Shown: in pieces, positions 25,468-34,508 of the stretch
Layout of the letters: every line of letters begins with the position of its first letter
Numbering within the stretch: position 1 is the first letter of the stretch
Assembly (NCBI RefSeq): GCF_030813795.1
Contig: NZ_JAUSUX010000011.1
Span: 1 to 64,000 of the forward strand
Reading direction: 5' to 3'
Length of the DNA: 64,000 bases
Source of the DNA: Desulfofundulus luciae
GTDB lineage: Bacteria; Bacillota; Desulfotomaculia; Desulfotomaculales; Desulfovirgulaceae
The notes under the pieces: model-generated
Databases searched by the model: none
The model's input: only the letters and a program-made list of their open reading frames with translations
Told to the model about the DNA's origin: nothing
Translations under genes and position numbers: made by a program

Positions 25468-25770
25468 AAGTTCAGTAAAACCGCCGTTAACTGCAAAGGA
25501 ACGGCGTTGTCCAGAGCGAACGATTTTGCGGAGCGCCGGTAACAGCACCCGGTGAAGCGAGGCTGCCGGCTCGGCTCTCGAGGACGCATGATAAACTGTT
25601 CGGAAGATGACTCCGAAAACATATTAAGTCAGGATGTAACAACGAAGAATGATTAGTGGCGGGCAATCCGCAGAGAGCCAGAGCCGGCCCGAAGCGAGCC
25701 GCGGTGCTGTCGGCGCGGAGCATATGAGTGAGCGGGACAACGCCGTTCCTTAAGGGGTTGCCTGAACACT
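25468..25770. repeat. Family A palindromic element, full copy
   Basis: A ~300-base imperfect palindrome. The ends are GTTCAGTAAAACCG and the inverted GGTTGCCTGAAC. Then come a perfect 17-base outer stem (AAGGAACGGCGTTGTCC with its complement), an internal loop, a GCGCCG/ACAGCACC stem with its complement, GAAGCGAG on both sides, and an inner stem GCCGGCTC-GGCTCTC. About 65 unrelated bases fill the tip. No gene lies in it. Confidence 0.85.
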
Positions 25771-25801
25771 TATTTTAGGCCTTATCCAGGGGGTAGGCTG
25801 C

Positions 25802-26014
25802 ATGAAAATTGGTGATATTGTGACCCGCAAGGTATGTGGGGAAGATATGCAGTTTTGCATTCTGGGTTTTTACACCAAACAGAGCACCGGAGAACGGGTG
25901 GCCATTCTGGCCATGCTGGACCCCACCACCATAGTGGAAGCTTCAGTACAGGAACTTGCCCCGGTATCCCCAAGAGGTATATTTGCTCTTACCACCAATC
26001 TTTATGTACACTAG
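25802..26014 (+). CDS. Small protein resembling the N-terminal domain of sporulation protease YabG
   Basis: A 70-residue protein beginning KIGDIVTRKVCGEDMQFCI and continuing with an AILAMLD strand. This resembles the small beta domain at the start of YabG, a spore-coat cysteine protease of about 290 residues. The catalytic part is missing: after residue 57 the similarity ends and a stop follows. It may be a free-standing domain or a truncated gene. AGGGGGTAG lies upstream. The family assignment is by eye only. Confidence 0.5.
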   Translation: MKIGDIVTRKVCGEDMQFCILGFYTKQSTGERVAILAMLDPTTIVEASVQELAPVSPRGIFALTTNLYVH

Positions 26015-26109
26015 CTGCCGGCAGGCAGTTTTTTTGTCGGGCTCTAAAGGAATAGGCTGGCGGTTATTGAATAATACTTATGTTGACGTGGAAAGGAGTG
26101 GGATTTGCG

Positions 26110-27450
26110 TTGGCCGACTTTTTGGAAATTGCCCGGTTTGCCCTGCAGCGGGCCGCCAGCCTTGGGGCCGGCCAGGTTGAAGCCTACCTGAATGCCGGCA
26201 AGGAACTGGTCGTTGAAGTACGGGACGGACAGGTAGAAACCATGAAACTGGCGCAGGATCGTGGTCTGGGCCTGCGGGTAATGGTCGGCAACAGTGTCGG
26301 ATTTGCCTTTACGACCGACCTTGTCAAAACGGCCGTCGATGACATTGTCCGCCAGGCTGTGAGCAATGCTGCCAGCGCGGCCCCCGATCCTTACCGGGTG
26401 CTGCCAGAACCAGCTTCCGCCTACCCGGAACTGGACCTCTATGACCCGGCCATCCGGAAGGCCACCGTGGAAGAAAAAATCGAGCTGGCCCGGGCCATGG
26501 AGAGGGCGGCCCGGGATTTTGATCCCCGGGTTAAAATTATTGAAAGTGCCGCCTACCATGACGCTGAAGTAGAGGTTACCCTGGTCAACAGCCGGGGAAT
26601 TAAGGCCACTTACCGGAGCGCTTACTGCGGCCTTTATATGTCGCTGGTGGCTGAAGAAAACAACGACAGCCAGACGGGCTTTGCCATGGATTACCGCCTG
26701 CAGTATGATCAGTTGAATCCCGTTAAAGTAGGGCGGGAAGCCGCGGAGCGCGCCGTACGCATGCTCGGGGCCAAACCGGTGACCACCCGGCGGGCGGCGG
26801 TAATCCTGGAACCCTATGTGGTCACGGGCTTTCTGGGCCTGCTGGGACCGGGTCTTACGGCTGAAGCCGTGCAGAAGAACCGGTCGCCCTTTGCCGGTAA
26901 GGTGGGGCAGGAGGTGGCCTCCCCGCTGGTGAACATCATTGACGACGGCGCCCTGGCCGGGGGTATTGCTTCCGCTCCTTTTGACGGCGAAGGCGTGCCC
27001 ACAGGCCGTACGGTCTTGATTGAAGGCGGAATTTTGCGCGGCTTTCTGCATAATACTTACACTGCCGCCAGAGACGGCGTCAAATCAACCGGCAACGGGG
27101 TGCGCGGCTCCTTTAAAAGCCCCCCGGAAGTGGGGACGACCAATTTCTTTATCCAGCCGGGAACCATTTCCCCGGAGGACCTCATCCGTGACACGCAACA
27201 GGGACTGTATGTAACCGAAGTATTAGGAATGCACACGGCCAACCCCATTTCCGGCGATTTTTCCGTAGGCGCGGCGGGGATTTTAATTGAAAACGGGCAG
27301 CTTACCCGTCCTGTACGGGGCGTAGCCATAGCCGGCAATCTTCTTGATTTACTCAAGCAGGTGGATGGCGTGGCCAGTAATCTGACCTTTTTTGGGGGGC
27401 GGGGGGCACCGGCCATCAGGGTGGCCGGAATGTCCATCAGCGGCCATTAA
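26110..27450 (+). CDS. tldE: TldE/PmbA subunit of the TldD/TldE protease
   Basis: The non-catalytic partner of TldD. It matches the family over its whole length with VEVRDGQVETMKLAQDRGLGLRV near the start, SFKSPPEVGTTNFFIQPG and GDFSVGAAGILIENGQLT near the end, and lacks the HExxxH motif, as expected. TTG 26110 is preferred because AAAGGAGTGGG lies about 11 bases upstream; ATG 26080 would add ten residues ahead of that site. Next gene is aroQ, 75 bases downstream. Confidence 0.92.
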   Translation: MADFLEIARFALQRAASLGAGQVEAYLNAGKELVVEVRDGQVETMKLAQDRGLGLRVMVGNSVGFAFTTDLVKTAVDDIVRQAVSNAASAAPDPYRVLPEPASAYPELDLYDPAIRKATVEEKIELARAMERAARDFDPRVKIIESAAYHDAEVEVTLVNSRGIKATYRSAYCGLYMSLVAEENNDSQTGFAMDYRLQYDQLNPVKVGREAAERAVRMLGAKPVTTRRAAVILEPYVVTGFLGLLGPGLTAEAVQKNRSPFAGKVGQEVASPLVNIIDDGALAGGIASAPFDGEGVPTGRTVLIEGGILRGFLHNTYTAARDGVKSTGNGVRGSFKSPPEVGTTNFFIQPGTISPEDLIRDTQQGLYVTEVLGMHTANPISGDFSVGAAGILIENGQLTRPVRGVAIAGNLLDLLKQVDGVASNLTFFGGRGAPAIRVAGMSISGH

Positions 27451-27525
27451 CAACAGGCTTTGCAATTATTCTGGGTTATGGTAAAATTTTTTTTGCGATC
27501 CTCTTCTGGCAGGACGGTGTTCCGG

Positions 27526-27981
27526 GTGAAAATACTGGTTCTAAACGGTCCCAATCTAAATTTATTAGGGCGCCGGGAACCCCAGGTTTACGGCGCCTTT
27601 ACCCTGGACGAGATCAATGCTTCCCTTGAACAGCTGGCCGGGGAACTGGGGGTGGAGGTAACCTTTTACCAGTCCAATCACGAAGGTGAACTGGTGGACA
27701 GGCTCCACCGGGCAGTGGGTAAAGAGGATGCGGTGGTTTTCAACCCCGGTGCCTATACCCATTACAGCATCGCCTTAAGGGATGCGGTGGCCGCCGTTGG
27801 TTTGCCGGTAATCGAAGTGCATCTTTCCAATATCTATGCCCGGGAAGAATTCCGCCACCATTCAGTAATTGCTCCGGTAGCCGCCGGTCAAATCAGCGGC
27901 CTGGGTGTGCTCGGTTACCGGCTGGCCCTCAGGGCTGCGGTGGAGCTGGCACGAAGCAGGGGGCCTGGACGTGCAGGGTAG
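27526..27981 (+). CDS. aroQ: Type II 3-dehydroquinate dehydratase
   Basis: Dehydrates 3-dehydroquinate to 3-dehydroshikimate, the step between AroB and Aro[17 protein letters not shown] near the start carries the catalytic Arg/Tyr region. [28 protein letters not shown] and [17 protein letters not shown] with the catalytic His are all intact. GTG 27526 gives the standard KILVLNGPN start at 151 residues. Its end overlaps pepQ by 11 bases, so the two are probably co-translated. Confidence 0.94.
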   Translation: MKILVLNGPNLNLLGRREPQVYGAFTLDEINASLEQLAGELGVEVTFYQSNHEGELVDRLHRAVGKEDAVVFNPGAYTHYSIALRDAVAAVGLPVIEVHLSNIYAREEFRHHSVIAPVAAGQISGLGVLGYRLALRAAVELARSRGPGRAG

Positions 27982-29047
27982 GATTGAACGTCTGCTGGCC
28001 AGGCTTGCTCAAGAGAAGGTGGACGCCTTTTTGGTGATGCGCCCGGAAAACCGGTTTTACTTGAGCGGCTTTACCGGTTCCGCCGGTGCCCTGGTGGTTA
28101 CTCCCCGGCAGGTTTATTTTATGGCCGATTTCCGTTATTTTGAGCAGGCGCGGGAACAATGCTCCCTTTGTCAGGTGGTAGGGTTCAAGGAATCCCTATA
28201 TGATGCACTGGCTGAAAAACTGCCCCAGTGGGGGGTTAGCCGGCTGGGCTGTGAAGGAGATTTCCTTACTTATAAGCAGGTAGTCACCCTCCAGGAAAAG
28301 CTGGAAAAAATCCCGGTCACCCCCCTCTACGGTCTGGTCGAGGAATTAAGGCAGGTCAAGGACCCGGGGGAAATTGAACTTCTGTCCCGGGCGGTGGCTC
28401 TGGCCGACCGGGCTTTTGAGCATATCCTTGACTACCTGAAACCCGGGGTTACCGAATGGGATGTGGCCGTGGAACTGGAATGTTTTATGCGCCGACTGGG
28501 TGCCCGTAAAAACGCCTTTGATACTATTGTAGCTTCCGGCCCCCGGGGAGCTTTGCCCCATGGTGTGGCTTCCCACCGCGTCATTTGCGAGGGAGATCTG
28601 GTCACCATGGACTTCGGCTGCCTGTACCGGGGCTATAATTCCGATCTCACCCGTACGGTGGTGGTGGGTTCGCCCCATCCCCGCCAGAAAGAAATCTACG
28701 ACCTGGTGCTGGCCGCCCAGCGGGCCGCTCTGGCAGCCGTACGGGCCGGTGTGAAGGCCTGTGAGGTTGACCGGGCGGCCCGGGAAGTGATTGCCTCCGC
28801 CGGTTACGGGGAAAACTTCGGCCACAGCACCGGCCACGGCGTGGGCCTGGCGGTACACGAAGATCCTTCCGTTTCTAAAAAGAATGAAACTGTTCTTCAG
28901 CCGGGCATGGTCATCACCGTGGAACCGGGCATTTACCTTCCCGGCTGGGGCGGCGTACGGATTGAGGATATGGTGGTGGTGGAGGAACAGGGGTGCCGTA
29001 TCCTCACCCGCGCCCCGAAGGACCCGCTGCCCGTTGTTCCCGTGTAA
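27971..29047 (+). CDS. pepQ: M24 family Xaa-Pro peptidase
   Basis: A metallopeptidase of the proline dipeptidase/aminopeptidase P family with a pita-bread fold. An N-terminal creatinase-like domain (about 1-125) precedes the catalytic domain. Metal ligands appear in [17 protein letters not shown] (two Asp), [14 protein letters not shown] (His), [10 protein letters not shown] (Glu) and [10 protein letters not shown] (Glu). The length of 358 residues is normal. It sits in the conserved Firmicute order aroQ-pepQ-efp. Confidence 0.92.
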   Translation: MQGRIERLLARLAQEKVDAFLVMRPENRFYLSGFTGSAGALVVTPRQVYFMADFRYFEQAREQCSLCQVVGFKESLYDALAEKLPQWGVSRLGCEGDFLTYKQVVTLQEKLEKIPVTPLYGLVEELRQVKDPGEIELLSRAVALADRAFEHILDYLKPGVTEWDVAVELECFMRRLGARKNAFDTIVASGPRGALPHGVASHRVICEGDLVTMDFGCLYRGYNSDLTRTVVVGSPHPRQKEIYDLVLAAQRAALAAVRAGVKACEVDRAAREVIASAGYGENFGHSTGHGVGLAVHEDPSVSKKNETVLQPGMVITVEPGIYLPGWGGVRIEDMVVVEEQGCRILTRAPKDPLPVVPV

Positions 29048-29077
29048 TGAAATATTTTAAAGGAGGTTTGGCTAAAG

Positions 29078-29635
29078 GTGATTTCCACCAACGACTTCCG
29101 AACCGGATTAACCATTGACCTGGACGGCGAAGTGTACCAGGTGATTGAGTTCCAGCACGTCAAACCGGGGAAAGGGGCGGCATTCGTCCGGTCAAAGCTC
29201 AAAAACCTGCGCACCGGGGCGGTAATTGAAAAGACGTTCAACGCCGGCGAAAAAATACCCCGGGCCCACGTGGAGCGGCGGGAAGTCCAGTACCTTTACA
29301 ATGACGGGACCAGCTACAACTTTATGGATATGGAAACCTTTGACCAGTTTTCCCTGACCAGGGAACAGCTTGGAGACGCGGTTAACTTCCTGAAGGAAAA
29401 CATGACCATCAACCTCCTCATGTTCCAGGGTAAGTCAATTGGCGTGGATTTACCCAACTTTGTGGAGCTGAAAGTGGTGGACACGCCCCCGGGCATCAAG
29501 GGAGACACCGCCTCCGGAGGCTCCAAACCGGCCACCCTGGAAACCGGATATGTCGTCCAGGTTCCCTTCTTTATCGAAGTGGGGGATGTTTTGCAAATCG
29601 ACACCCGTACCGGTCAATATATCAAGCGGGCGTGA
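29078..29635 (+). CDS. efp: Elongation factor P
   Basis: Relieves ribosomes stalled at polyproline stretches. All three domains are present over 185 residues. The modifiable loop reads KPGKGAA with Lys32 at the tip, so lysine- or 5-aminopentanol-type modification is possible, but no modification gene is seen in the window. GTG start with AAAGGAGG 11 bases upstream. The stop codon runs directly into a 20-base piece of family A repeat. Confidence 0.96.
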   Translation: MISTNDFRTGLTIDLDGEVYQVIEFQHVKPGKGAAFVRSKLKNLRTGAVIEKTFNAGEKIPRAHVERREVQYLYNDGTSYNFMDMETFDQFSLTREQLGDAVNFLKENMTINLLMFQGKSIGVDLPNFVELKVVDTPPGIKGDTASGGSKPATLETGYVVQVPFFIEVGDVLQIDTRTGQYIKRA

Positions 29636-29652
29636 ATGTTCAGCAAAACCGT
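29633..29652. repeat. Family A end fragment at the efp stop codon
   Basis: Twenty bases (ATGTTCAGCAAAACCG core) identical to 3811-3830. The TGA of efp is the first part of the fragment. Confidence 0.75.
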
Positions 29653-29742
29653 TCCCCAGGAAATATATGTTTAAAACCCCCGGAAAAGAGCAATACTATA
29701 ACAGTCCAGTTGGGTACTCATCAAACCAAAGGGGGTTTTGTA

Positions 29743-30189
29743 ATGGAAGACCTGAAATCCAGGGTGGCTTACCTGCAGGGCCTTTCCGCGGGTATGGACC
29801 TTGAAAAGGAAAGTAAGGAAGGCCGGTTGCTTTCAAGCATCATCGACGTTCTCGGTGACTTTGCCAGTTCCTTTAACGAACTGCAGGAGGCCCAGGAACA
29901 GCTTGAGGACTACCTGGAAAGCATTGACGAGGACCTTTACTCCCTGGAAGACGAGATTTACGACGGCCGACCGGGCATGGACGATGACGATTACATGGAA
30001 GTGGAATGCCCGCGCTGCGGTGAAATCGTTTGCTTTGACCGGGACATTGTCGATGACGAGGACGTAATTGAAGTAACCTGTCCCAATTGCGATGAGGTAG
30101 TCTTCGTTAATGACGACACCTATGCCTCTGCCGATGAGCCCGAGCTGATTGAAGGGCGCACGCAGGTGGAGCATGAGGATGACCTCTGA
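29743..30189 (+). CDS. CD1247-type N-terminal domain protein with zinc ribbon
   Basis: A 148-residue acidic protein. The N-terminal ~60 residues (SRVAYLQGLSAGMDL, then a predicted coiled coil) match the small Firmicute family named after Clostridioides CD1247. The C-terminal part holds CPRCGE and CPNCDE, a four-Cys zinc ribbon. Its place right after efp and before spoIIIAA is conserved in related genomes. Its function is unknown. ATG 29743 follows AAAGGGGG; the frame is open upstream but over repeat sequence. Confidence 0.78.
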   Translation: MEDLKSRVAYLQGLSAGMDLEKESKEGRLLSSIIDVLGDFASSFNELQEAQEQLEDYLESIDEDLYSLEDEIYDGRPGMDDDDYMEVECPRCGEIVCFDRDIVDDEDVIEVTCPNCDEVVFVNDDTYASADEPELIEGRTQVEHEDDL

Positions 30190-30190
30190 A

Positions 30191-30220
30191 GGTTTCGGTG
30201 ATGCCGAAACCTTTTCTATT
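30191..30220 (+). terminator. Terminator after the CD1247-type gene
   Basis: GGTTTCGG/CCGAAACC with a 5-base loop, then TTTTCTATTT. Confidence 0.88.
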
Positions 30221-30265
30221 TAAGGGTAGCTGAGAACGACATGCCTGAAGTATCCCCAGTTTTTT

Positions 30266-30474
30266 AAAGCCCCTGTTTTGGCTCGGTAGCGAGTGACTTG
30301 AGCCGAGCACTAGTTTGGCCCCCCAGCACTCACTGTAACCGGAGTTCTTTGATAGGATGATTGCTGCCTAATATAGGCTTTCAATCTCCGGGCAGGTATA
30401 TGGATCCGGTGAGTGCTGGGTCACCGGAGCGAGCGGGAGCCAAAACAGGGTAGTTGGAAAGTGGGGATAACTCA
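30266..30474. repeat. Family C-type palindromic element, full copy
   Basis: The outer stem CCTGTTTTGGCT pairs with AGCCAAAACAGG at the far end. The inner CCCAGCACTCAC pairs with GTGAGTGCTGGG. The 5' side carries the conserved AGCGAGTGACTTGAGCCGAGCA loop and the 3' side CGGAGCGAGCG. The 3' arm is the 52-base repeat also found at 22504. The tip (30340-30405) is unrelated sequence. Confidence 0.8.
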
Positions 30475-30487
30475 AACGACATACCCC

Positions 30488-30517
30488 TTGACTTCCGGCT
30501 GAAGGCGGGTTTACAAT
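30488..30517 (+). promoter_or_regulatory. Sigma-A type promoter of the CoA-disulfide reductase gene
   Basis: TTGACT, 18-base spacer, TACAAT; it ends 34 bases before the start codon. Confidence 0.65.
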
Positions 30518-30550
30518 AGGCCAGAGATTTCAAGGGAGGCGGATGACACC

Positions 30551-32230
30551 ATGAGCAAAATTGTCATTATCGGTGGTGTGGCGGCAGGCCCCAAGGTGGC
30601 GGCCCGGGCCCGGCGGCTCATGCCGGATGCCGAGATCACCATTATTGAACGGGGCCGCCTTATTTCCTATGCCGGATGCGGTATGCCCTTTTATGTCGGT
30701 GGTCAAATTAAGGACTTTGACCAGTTATTCAGTACATCATATGGGGTAATCCGGGACGAGCACTATTTTATGAACGAAAAAGGGGTAAAAGTGCTCACCC
30801 GTACCGAGGCCAGGGCTATTGACCGGCAGAAGAAGGAAGTGACGGTGACCAACCTGGATACCGGGGAAACCTGCACCATCCCCTATGACAAGCTGGTGCT
30901 GGCCACGGGATCCAGCCCGGTAGTTCCCCCCATACCCGGCCTGGATTTAAAGGGCGTCCACCGGCTCAATCACCCCGATGACGCCCGGCAGATTGTGGAG
31001 ACGTTGGAAGGGGTCAGTGAGGCGGTAATTGTGGGGGCGGGCCTGATTGGTATGGAGGCAATGGAGGCCCTGCTCAAGCGGAAGATCTTTGTTTCGGTGG
31101 TAGAACTCAAGGAGCAGATTTTGCCCGGGGTGCTCGATCCCGACCTGGCGGCGGTACTGGCCTATCGCCTGGAAGAGGAAGGCGTGGAATTCCACCTGGG
31201 CAAGAAGGTCTTGCGCCTGGAGGGAGATGAAGAGGGCCGGGTTTCCCGGGTGGTGACCGACGGCGGTGCCCTGGATGCCCAGATGGTTATTGTGGCCGTG
31301 GGAGTAAGGCCCAATGTGGAGCTGGCCCGGGCCGCCGGCCTCACCATTGGCGAGACGGGAGCTATTGCGGTAAACGAATACCTCCAGACCAGCGACCCGG
31401 ACATCTACGCCGTGGGAGACTGCGTGGAAAACCTGCACATGGTTTCCGGGCGCAAGGTGTATATTCCCCTGGCTTCCACGGCCAACCGCCAGGGCCGGGT
31501 GGCGGGGGACAACGTGGCCGGCCGGAAGAGCAAGTTCAAGGGGGTGCTGGGTACGTCGGTGCTGAAAGTTCTGGGCTGGAACGTGGGCCGTACCGGGCTG
31601 GGCGAGCAGCAGGCCCGGGAACTGGGCTACGATGTGATTACTGCCATCAACGCCACCCATGACCGCACCCATTACTACCCCGGTCACGACAACCTGCTCA
31701 TTAAACTGGTAGTGGATAAAAAGAGCCGCAAACTATTGGGCGCCCAGGCCATCGGTGGCGGTGACGCCATTAAACGCATTGACGTGGTGGCTACGGCTTT
31801 GCACTTCGGGGCTACGGCTGACGACCTGTTTGATGTGGATCTCGGTTATGCCCCGCCCTTCAGCACCCCCATCGATGCGATTCAGCACGGGGCCAACATT
31901 GTGCGTAATAAAGTGGACGGCCTGGCCAGGACCATCACCGCCCGGGAGCTCAAGGAAAAGCTGGAGCGGGGCGACGATTTTATCCTGCTGGATGTGCGCA
32001 CCCCGGAACAGTTCAACTACCGGCACATTGAAGACGACCGGGTGATGCTGGTGACCCTGGGCGACCTGCGCCGCCGCATTGACGAAATTCCCCGGGACAA
32101 GGAGATCGTTACCCTTTGCGCCCTGGGCGTGCGGGCCTATGAAGCCATGCGCACTTTAAGCGGGGCCGGCTTCAAAGACGTAAAATTCCTGGAGGGCGGC
32201 CTGCAGGGCTGGCCCTACGAGCTGGAATAA
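30551..32230 (+). CDS. CoA-disulfide/persulfide reductase with C-terminal rhodanese domain
   Basis: An NAD(P)H-dependent FAD flavoprotein that reduces CoA-disulfide, CoA-persulfide or polysulfide. The N-terminal FAD motif is GGVAAGPKVAARARR. The single active-site Cys43 lies in SYAGCGMPFY. An NAD(P)H motif (VIVGAGLIGMEAMEAL) and AVGDCVE follow. The C-terminal rhodanese domain (about 465-559) ends in CALGVRAYEA with the sulfur-accepting Cys near 522. The layout matches the CoADR-RHD / Npsr enzymes of sulfur-reducing anaerobes. It is a single gene with its own promoter and terminator. Confidence 0.92.
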   Translation: MSKIVIIGGVAAGPKVAARARRLMPDAEITIIERGRLISYAGCGMPFYVGGQIKDFDQLFSTSYGVIRDEHYFMNEKGVKVLTRTEARAIDRQKKEVTVTNLDTGETCTIPYDKLVLATGSSPVVPPIPGLDLKGVHRLNHPDDARQIVETLEGVSEAVIVGAGLIGMEAMEALLKRKIFVSVVELKEQILPGVLDPDLAAVLAYRLEEEGVEFHLGKKVLRLEGDEEGRVSRVVTDGGALDAQMVIVAVGVRPNVELARAAGLTIGETGAIAVNEYLQTSDPDIYAVGDCVENLHMVSGRKVYIPLASTANRQGRVAGDNVAGRKSKFKGVLGTSVLKVLGWNVGRTGLGEQQARELGYDVITAINATHDRTHYYPGHDNLLIKLVVDKKSRKLLGAQAIGGGDAIKRIDVVATALHFGATADDLFDVDLGYAPPFSTPIDAIQHGANIVRNKVDGLARTITARELKEKLERGDDFILLDVRTPEQFNYRHIEDDRVMLVTLGDLRRRIDEIPRDKEIVTLCALGVRAYEAMRTLSGAGFKDVKFLEGGLQGWPYELE

Positions 32231-32245
32231 AACCTGGCTTTTTTG

Positions 32246-32279
32246 GACCCTTCACATAAAGTGGAGGGTTCTTTTTTTT
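32246..32279 (+). terminator. Terminator after the CoA-disulfide reductase gene
   Basis: GACCCTTCAC/GTGGAGGGTTC stem with an ATAAA loop, then eight T. Confidence 0.8.
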
Positions 32280-32347
32280 GACAATTTTTTGGGGTATAAA
32301 AACTTGTCTTTTCAAATATCTATGGACTGAAGAAGGAGGGACAAACC

Positions 32348-33358
32348 ATGGCCACTGCGCCTTTGCTTCGACCGGTCAAATCCAGCAAAAGCCATCCCGT
32401 GGAAGAAGTGTTGCCGGTGCTGCCGGTTCAACTGCGCAACCTGATTGCCGGGCTGCCCCTGGAAGTCCTGGAACGGCTGGAGGAAATTCGCCTGCGCCAG
32501 GAGCGGCCCCTGGCCCTGGGACTGGTCCACAAGGATGCCTTCCTCAGCCCGGAGGGAAACCTGGTGAGCAGCCCGGAACAGGCCTACCGGGTCAGCGCCG
32601 GCGACCTGGAACGTACCCTCCAGCTCGTTACCGGTTCATCCCTTTATGCCCTGGAAGAGGAATTGCGCAACGGGTACATCACCCTTCCCGGCGGGCACAG
32701 GGTCGGCCTGACCGGGCGGGCGGTCATGGAAGGGGGGCGGGTGAAAACCTTAAAGTACATCAGTTCCCTGAACATCCGTATTTCCCGGGAAGTGCCGGGG
32801 CTGGCCACCCCCCTCCTGCCGCACCTCATTGACCGTCGGCTGAAAAGCATTTATCACACGCTGATCTTTTCCCCACCCCGCTGCGGGAAGACCACCCTGC
32901 TGCGGGATATCATCCGCCAGCTCAGCAACGGTGCGCCGGAGCTGGACCTGCCCGGCCTGACCGTAGGGGTGGTTGACGAGCGTTCCGAGCTTGCCGGCTG
33001 CTACCGGGGGGTGCCGCAGCGGGACGTGGGGGTGCGTACTGATGTTCTGGACGGTTGCCCCAAGGCCGAGGGTATGATCATGTTGCTGCGTTCCATGGCT
33101 CCCCAGGTGATTGCCACCGACGAGATCGGGAGAGACGAGGATATCGCCGCCCTGGAAGAGGTGTTCCATGCCGGAGTGCGCGTACTGGTTACTGTCCATG
33201 GTGCTTCCCTGGCCGAACTGGCTGCCCGGCCGGCCCTGCAGCATCTCTTCAAGCTTAAAGTAATCCAGCGCTTTGTCCTTTTGGGTCGTTCCCGCGGTGT
33301 GGGTACGGTGGAAGATATCCTGGATGGTCAGACCATGCGTTCCCTGGGGGTGAGGTGA
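32348..33358 (+). CDS. spoIIIAA: Stage III sporulation protein AA (ATPase)
   Basis: The secretion-type ATPase of the SpoIIIA-SpoIIQ feeding channel between mother cell and forespore. Walker A (PPRCGKTT) lies near residue 176 and DERSELAGCYRGVPQRDVG follows, both typical of SpoIIIAA. It is related to PilB/GspE motors but lacks their N-terminal domain. Length of 336 residues is normal. RBS AAGGAGGG. It leads the eight-gene operon and its stop overlaps the next start (TGATG). Confidence 0.95.
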   Translation: MATAPLLRPVKSSKSHPVEEVLPVLPVQLRNLIAGLPLEVLERLEEIRLRQERPLALGLVHKDAFLSPEGNLVSSPEQAYRVSAGDLERTLQLVTGSSLYALEEELRNGYITLPGGHRVGLTGRAVMEGGRVKTLKYISSLNIRISREVPGLATPLLPHLIDRRLKSIYHTLIFSPPRCGKTTLLRDIIRQLSNGAPELDLPGLTVGVVDERSELAGCYRGVPQRDVGVRTDVLDGCPKAEGMIMLLRSMAPQVIATDEIGRDEDIAALEEVFHAGVRVLVTVHGASLAELAARPALQHLFKLKVIQRFVLLGRSRGVGTVEDILDGQTMRSLGVR

Positions 33359-33876
33359 TGCTGAAGATCCTTGGATGTGCCCTGATCCTCCTGGCCGGTG
33401 GCGGGGCAGGGATGACCATGGCCGGGCATTATGCCCGGCGGCCGCGGGACCTGCGCAGTTTACAGGCAGCTTTAAAGATGCTGGAAACAGAGATCACCTA
33501 TACCGCCACTCCCCTGCCCGAAGCCCTGGGCCGGGTGGCGGAGCGGGCGGGCCCGCGGGTGGCTTTGCTGTTTAACCGTGCCAGAGAAGAGCTCCTGTCC
33601 CCCTCGGGCCGTACAGCGCGGGAGGCCTGGGAGAGTGCCCTGAAAGCCTTTTATCCCACCAGCGCCCTGGTGCCTTCCGATCTGGCCGTTCTCCGGCAGC
33701 TGGGTCCGGCCCTTGGTATTTCCAGCGTGCAGGACCAGAGCAAACACCTGCGCCTGGCCATGGAGCAACTGGGCGTGGAAATGGTGCGAGCTGAAGAAGA
33801 AGCCACCCGCTATGTCAGGCTCTGGAACTACCTGGGCTTTCTCGGCGGGTTGGCCCTGGTTCTGATGTTGTATTAA
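33358..33876 (+). CDS. spoIIIAB: Stage III sporulation protein AB
   Basis: A bitopic membrane protein of the forespore channel, related to GspF. It has an N-terminal helix (ILGCALILLAGGGAGMTMA), RRPRDLRSLQAALKMLETEI and a C-terminal hydrophobic segment. The length of 172 residues is normal. ATG 33358 overlaps the spoIIIAA stop. Confidence 0.93.
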   Translation: MLKILGCALILLAGGGAGMTMAGHYARRPRDLRSLQAALKMLETEITYTATPLPEALGRVAERAGPRVALLFNRAREELLSPSGRTAREAWESALKAFYPTSALVPSDLAVLRQLGPALGISSVQDQSKHLRLAMEQLGVEMVRAEEEATRYVRLWNYLGFLGGLALVLMLY

Positions 33877-33893
33877 AGAAGGGGGGGAGCCAT

Positions 33894-34097
33894 ATGGGCT
33901 ATGATATCAGTTTAATTTTTAAGATTATCGGCATTGGAATTCTCGTCGGGGTTGCCCATTACGTCCTGAAAAATTCCGGGAAGGAGGATTATGCCGTTAT
34001 TGCTACCCTGGGCGGTCTGGGCATTGTGCTCATCTGGGTGGTGCAGCTTTTGGGCGGCTTCTTTGACCAGGTAAGGTCGGTGTTCAAGTTGTTTTAG
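33894..34097 (+). CDS. spoIIIAC: Stage III sporulation protein AC
   Basis: A 67-residue protein with two membrane helices. IFKIIGIGILVGVAHYVLK and VQLLGGFFDQVRSVF match SpoIIIAC. It lies between spoIIIAB and spoIIIAD, with an AGGGGGGGAG ribosome binding site. Confidence 0.93.
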   Translation: MGYDISLIFKIIGIGILVGVAHYVLKNSGKEDYAVIATLGGLGIVLIWVVQLLGGFFDQVRSVFKLF

Positions 34098-34110
34098 AGG
34101 GGTGGCACCG

Positions 34111-34497
34111 GTGGAGATCATGCAGATTGTCGGCCTGGGGATAGTGGCGGCGGTACTGGCGGTTACCATCCGGCACAACAAACCGGAAATGGCCATGCTT
34201 TTAAGCATTGCTGCAGGGATTATCCTCTTCATGATGGTCCTGGGCAAGATTGGCGCGGTAATTGACGTGCTCAAGGAGCTTTCCACCCGGGCCAATTTAA
34301 ATATGGTTTACCTGGGGACAATCCTCAAAATTGTGGCTATAGCCTATATTGCCGATTTTGGCGCCCAGATCTGCCGGGATGCCGGTGAGGGAGCAGTGGC
34401 TTCCAAAATTGAGTTTGCGGCCAAGGTTCTCATCCTTGTCCTGGCGGTGCCTATAATGATCGCCGTGCTCCAGTCCCTGTTAAAACTTGTACCCTGA
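34111..34497 (+). CDS. spoIIIAD: Stage III sporulation protein AD
   Basis: A membrane protein with about four helices. IMQIVGLGIVAAVLAVTIR and AYIADFGAQICRDAGEGAVA match the family. GTG 34111 gives the usual N-terminus and has AGAGGGG 8 bases upstream; GTG 34102 in the same frame would be too close to it. Length is 128 residues. Confidence 0.93.
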   Translation: MEIMQIVGLGIVAAVLAVTIRHNKPEMAMLLSIAAGIILFMMVLGKIGAVIDVLKELSTRANLNMVYLGTILKIVAIAYIADFGAQICRDAGEGAVASKIEFAAKVLILVLAVPIMIAVLQSLLKLVP

Positions 34498-34508
34498 GGT
34501 GATAAGAG

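Noticed and set aside
25468-25770. CRISPR array or insertion sequence
   Set aside because: Repeats are inverted and structured, not regularly spaced direct repeats, and no cas or transposase frame is present.
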